A DNA stretch of 64,000 nucleotides from Pseudomonas sp. Irchel 3A7. GTDB lineage: Bacteria > Pseudomonadota > Gammaproteobacteria > Pseudomonadales > Pseudomonadaceae. Below the pieces are notes generated by a model, which saw only the letters and a list, made by a program, of their open reading frames with translations, had not been told where the DNA came from and ran no database searches. The DNA lies in the NCBI RefSeq assembly GCF_900187565.1, contig NZ_FYED01000006.1, forward strand, positions 1 through 64,000, written 5' to 3'. This document shows, piece after piece, positions 63,297 to 64,000 of this stretch; the first letter of the stretch is position 1; each line of letters begins with the position of its first letter. The translations under genes were made by a program, and so were the position numbers.

Positions 63297-64000
63297 TCAC
63301 CAGCGCATCCGTACCCCCAGGCTGCCAATCACCCCGTTCAAGTCATTGTCGTCCACATCACTGCTGTAATCGGCACTGACATACAGGCTGACGGCTGGCG
63401 TCACCCGGGCGACCAGGCCCAGGCCGACTTCGACCGTCGAGGAATATCGGCTGCTGCTGATCTTGTCGACCTGATCGAGGGTCACGGTGTTGCCGGTGTA
63501 CACGGTGTGCCACAAGTTGGTCCGCACATAGGGTTCGACGCCCAGGCCATTGATGTCGTAACTACCTTTCAATTTGGCGCCGACCCGGCCGCTCCACGAC
63601 GTCAGGTCGCTGGAGGAGGCGTTGCCTGACCCCGCATAGGGCGTATCCAGGGTGATCCGCTGGTTGATCAATTGCGCCTGGGGTTCGACCACCCAGTTTT
63701 CGCTGATGCCGATCGGGAAGCCACCTTCCACCGACAGCGTCACCGCGCTGCCTTCGGCGGCCTGGCGGACGCCTTGTTCGTTGCGACTGAAGCCGTTGAC
63801 GCGGCCACCGCTGGCCGACAGGTCGACGTGCCAGCCTTGCGGGCCGGTCAGGCTGTAATAGGCGCCGAGGCTTTCGCCTTGCAGGTTCAGGGTGTCGGTG
63901 TGCGGGTCGGACTGGCCGCGGTTGGTCAGCAGGCCATGGCTGTTGCCCTGAATCTGGCTGGTGCCGCCAATCAGCCCGACCCGTTGGGTGTGGCCGCTGT
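63297..64000 (-). CDS. Second autotransporter, C-terminal barrel (5' part outside the window)
   Basis: The open frame runs from the stop at 63297 to the window edge with no in-frame stop, giving at least 234 residues. It is an autotransporter barrel: GLIGGTSQIQG, SLGAYYSLTGPQGWHVDL, SVEGGFPIGISENWVVEPQ, and final strand VIGSLGVRMRW. This parallels the barrel of the gene at 60241-62889 (there: AGLYWTLIDPYGGYIDS, YPLQVSQGWILEPQ, LPYVRTNVWHTL; here: EPYVRTNLWHTV). The two are paralogues in tandem. The passenger lies beyond 64000 and cannot be described. A short GTG-start reading at 63743 is an artefact of missing upstream sequence. Confidence 0.9.
   Translation of the reverse strand, partial: SGHTQRVGLIGGTSQIQGNSHGLLTNRGQSDPHTDTLNLQGESLGAYYSLTGPQGWHVDLSASGGRVNGFSRNEQGVRQAAEGSAVTLSVEGGFPIGISENWVVEPQAQLINQRITLDTPYAGSGNASSSDLTSWSGRVGAKLKGSYDINGLGVEPYVRTNLWHTVYTGNTVTLDQVDKISSSRYSSTVEVGLGLVARVTPAVSLYVSADYSSDVDDNDLNGVIGSLGVRMRW

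Overview
The window reads as chromosomal DNA of a Pseudomonas of the fluorescens type. The evidence is high GC with strong third-position bias, many REP/REPIN palindromes typical of that group (cores GTGGGAGCGAGCCTGCTCGCGA-like, TAGGAGCGAGCTTGCTCGCG, GCTGGCAAGCCAGCTCCCAC, GGCGAGGGAGCTTGCTCCC), and the gene families: MuxABC-OpmB, a GlgE/TreS/GlgB trehalose block, an orphan cbb3 CcoN, paired MocR regulators and an S-type pyocin. No rRNA, tRNA, CRISPR array, IS element or prophage was recognised.

Layout. 0-5.8 kb: small metabolic and regulatory genes (ABM monooxygenase, MocR regulator, small secreted protein, AhpD-like protein, LysR regulator, GNAT). 5.9-10.1 kb: orphan terminal-oxidase subunit ccoN with a small ccoQ-like gene, divergent from a siroheme nitrite/sulfite reductase and its DUF934 partner. 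10.2-16.8 kb: two lipoproteins, an octaheme cytochrome c fused to HEAT/TPR repeats, and a membrane-anchored spermidine-synthase-like protein. 17.0-28.5 kb: a co-directional minus-strand run. In transcription order it is outer-membrane protein, DUF1254 protein, MoxR ATPase, DUF58, DUF4381, BatA-like VWA, BatB/BatC-like VWA-TPR, BatD-like protein, secreted HAD hydrolase, secreted sulfatase. Several of these overlap by 4 nt. Two genes of this run carry a REPIN inserted in frame inside coding sequence.

28.5-33.6 kb is the clearest accessory region. It holds a decayed DUF6124 gene fragment and an 850-residue S-type pyocin with an HNH DNase tail plus an internal, truncated second nuclease-like domain. 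An E-type immunity gene follows, then a chimeric gene in which an immunity-like domain is fused to a pyocin translocation domain that stops where the nuclease should begin. 33.6-46.6 kb: YciI-like protein, tpx, the muxABC-opmB efflux operon and a MHYT-GGDEF-EAL protein. 46.8-51.7 kb: SDR, a second MocR regulator, ccoG, a DUF3203-like protein and an MgtC/SapB protein. 51.8-60 kb: a 54-residue proline-rich gene, then glgE, a treS-maltokinase fusion and glgB. 60.2-64 kb: two tandem autotransporters, the second cut by the window end.

Functionally the window joins respiration and redox genes (ccoN, nitrite/sulfite reductase, octaheme cytochrome, ccoG, tpx), envelope functions (RND pump, autotransporters, the MoxR/VWA-sulfatase run), alpha-glucan/trehalose metabolism for osmotic stress, and interbacterial competition. 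REPINs lie at most operon boundaries and also inside operons (muxB/muxC, glgE/treS). All family assignments come from reading motifs by eye; no database search was run.
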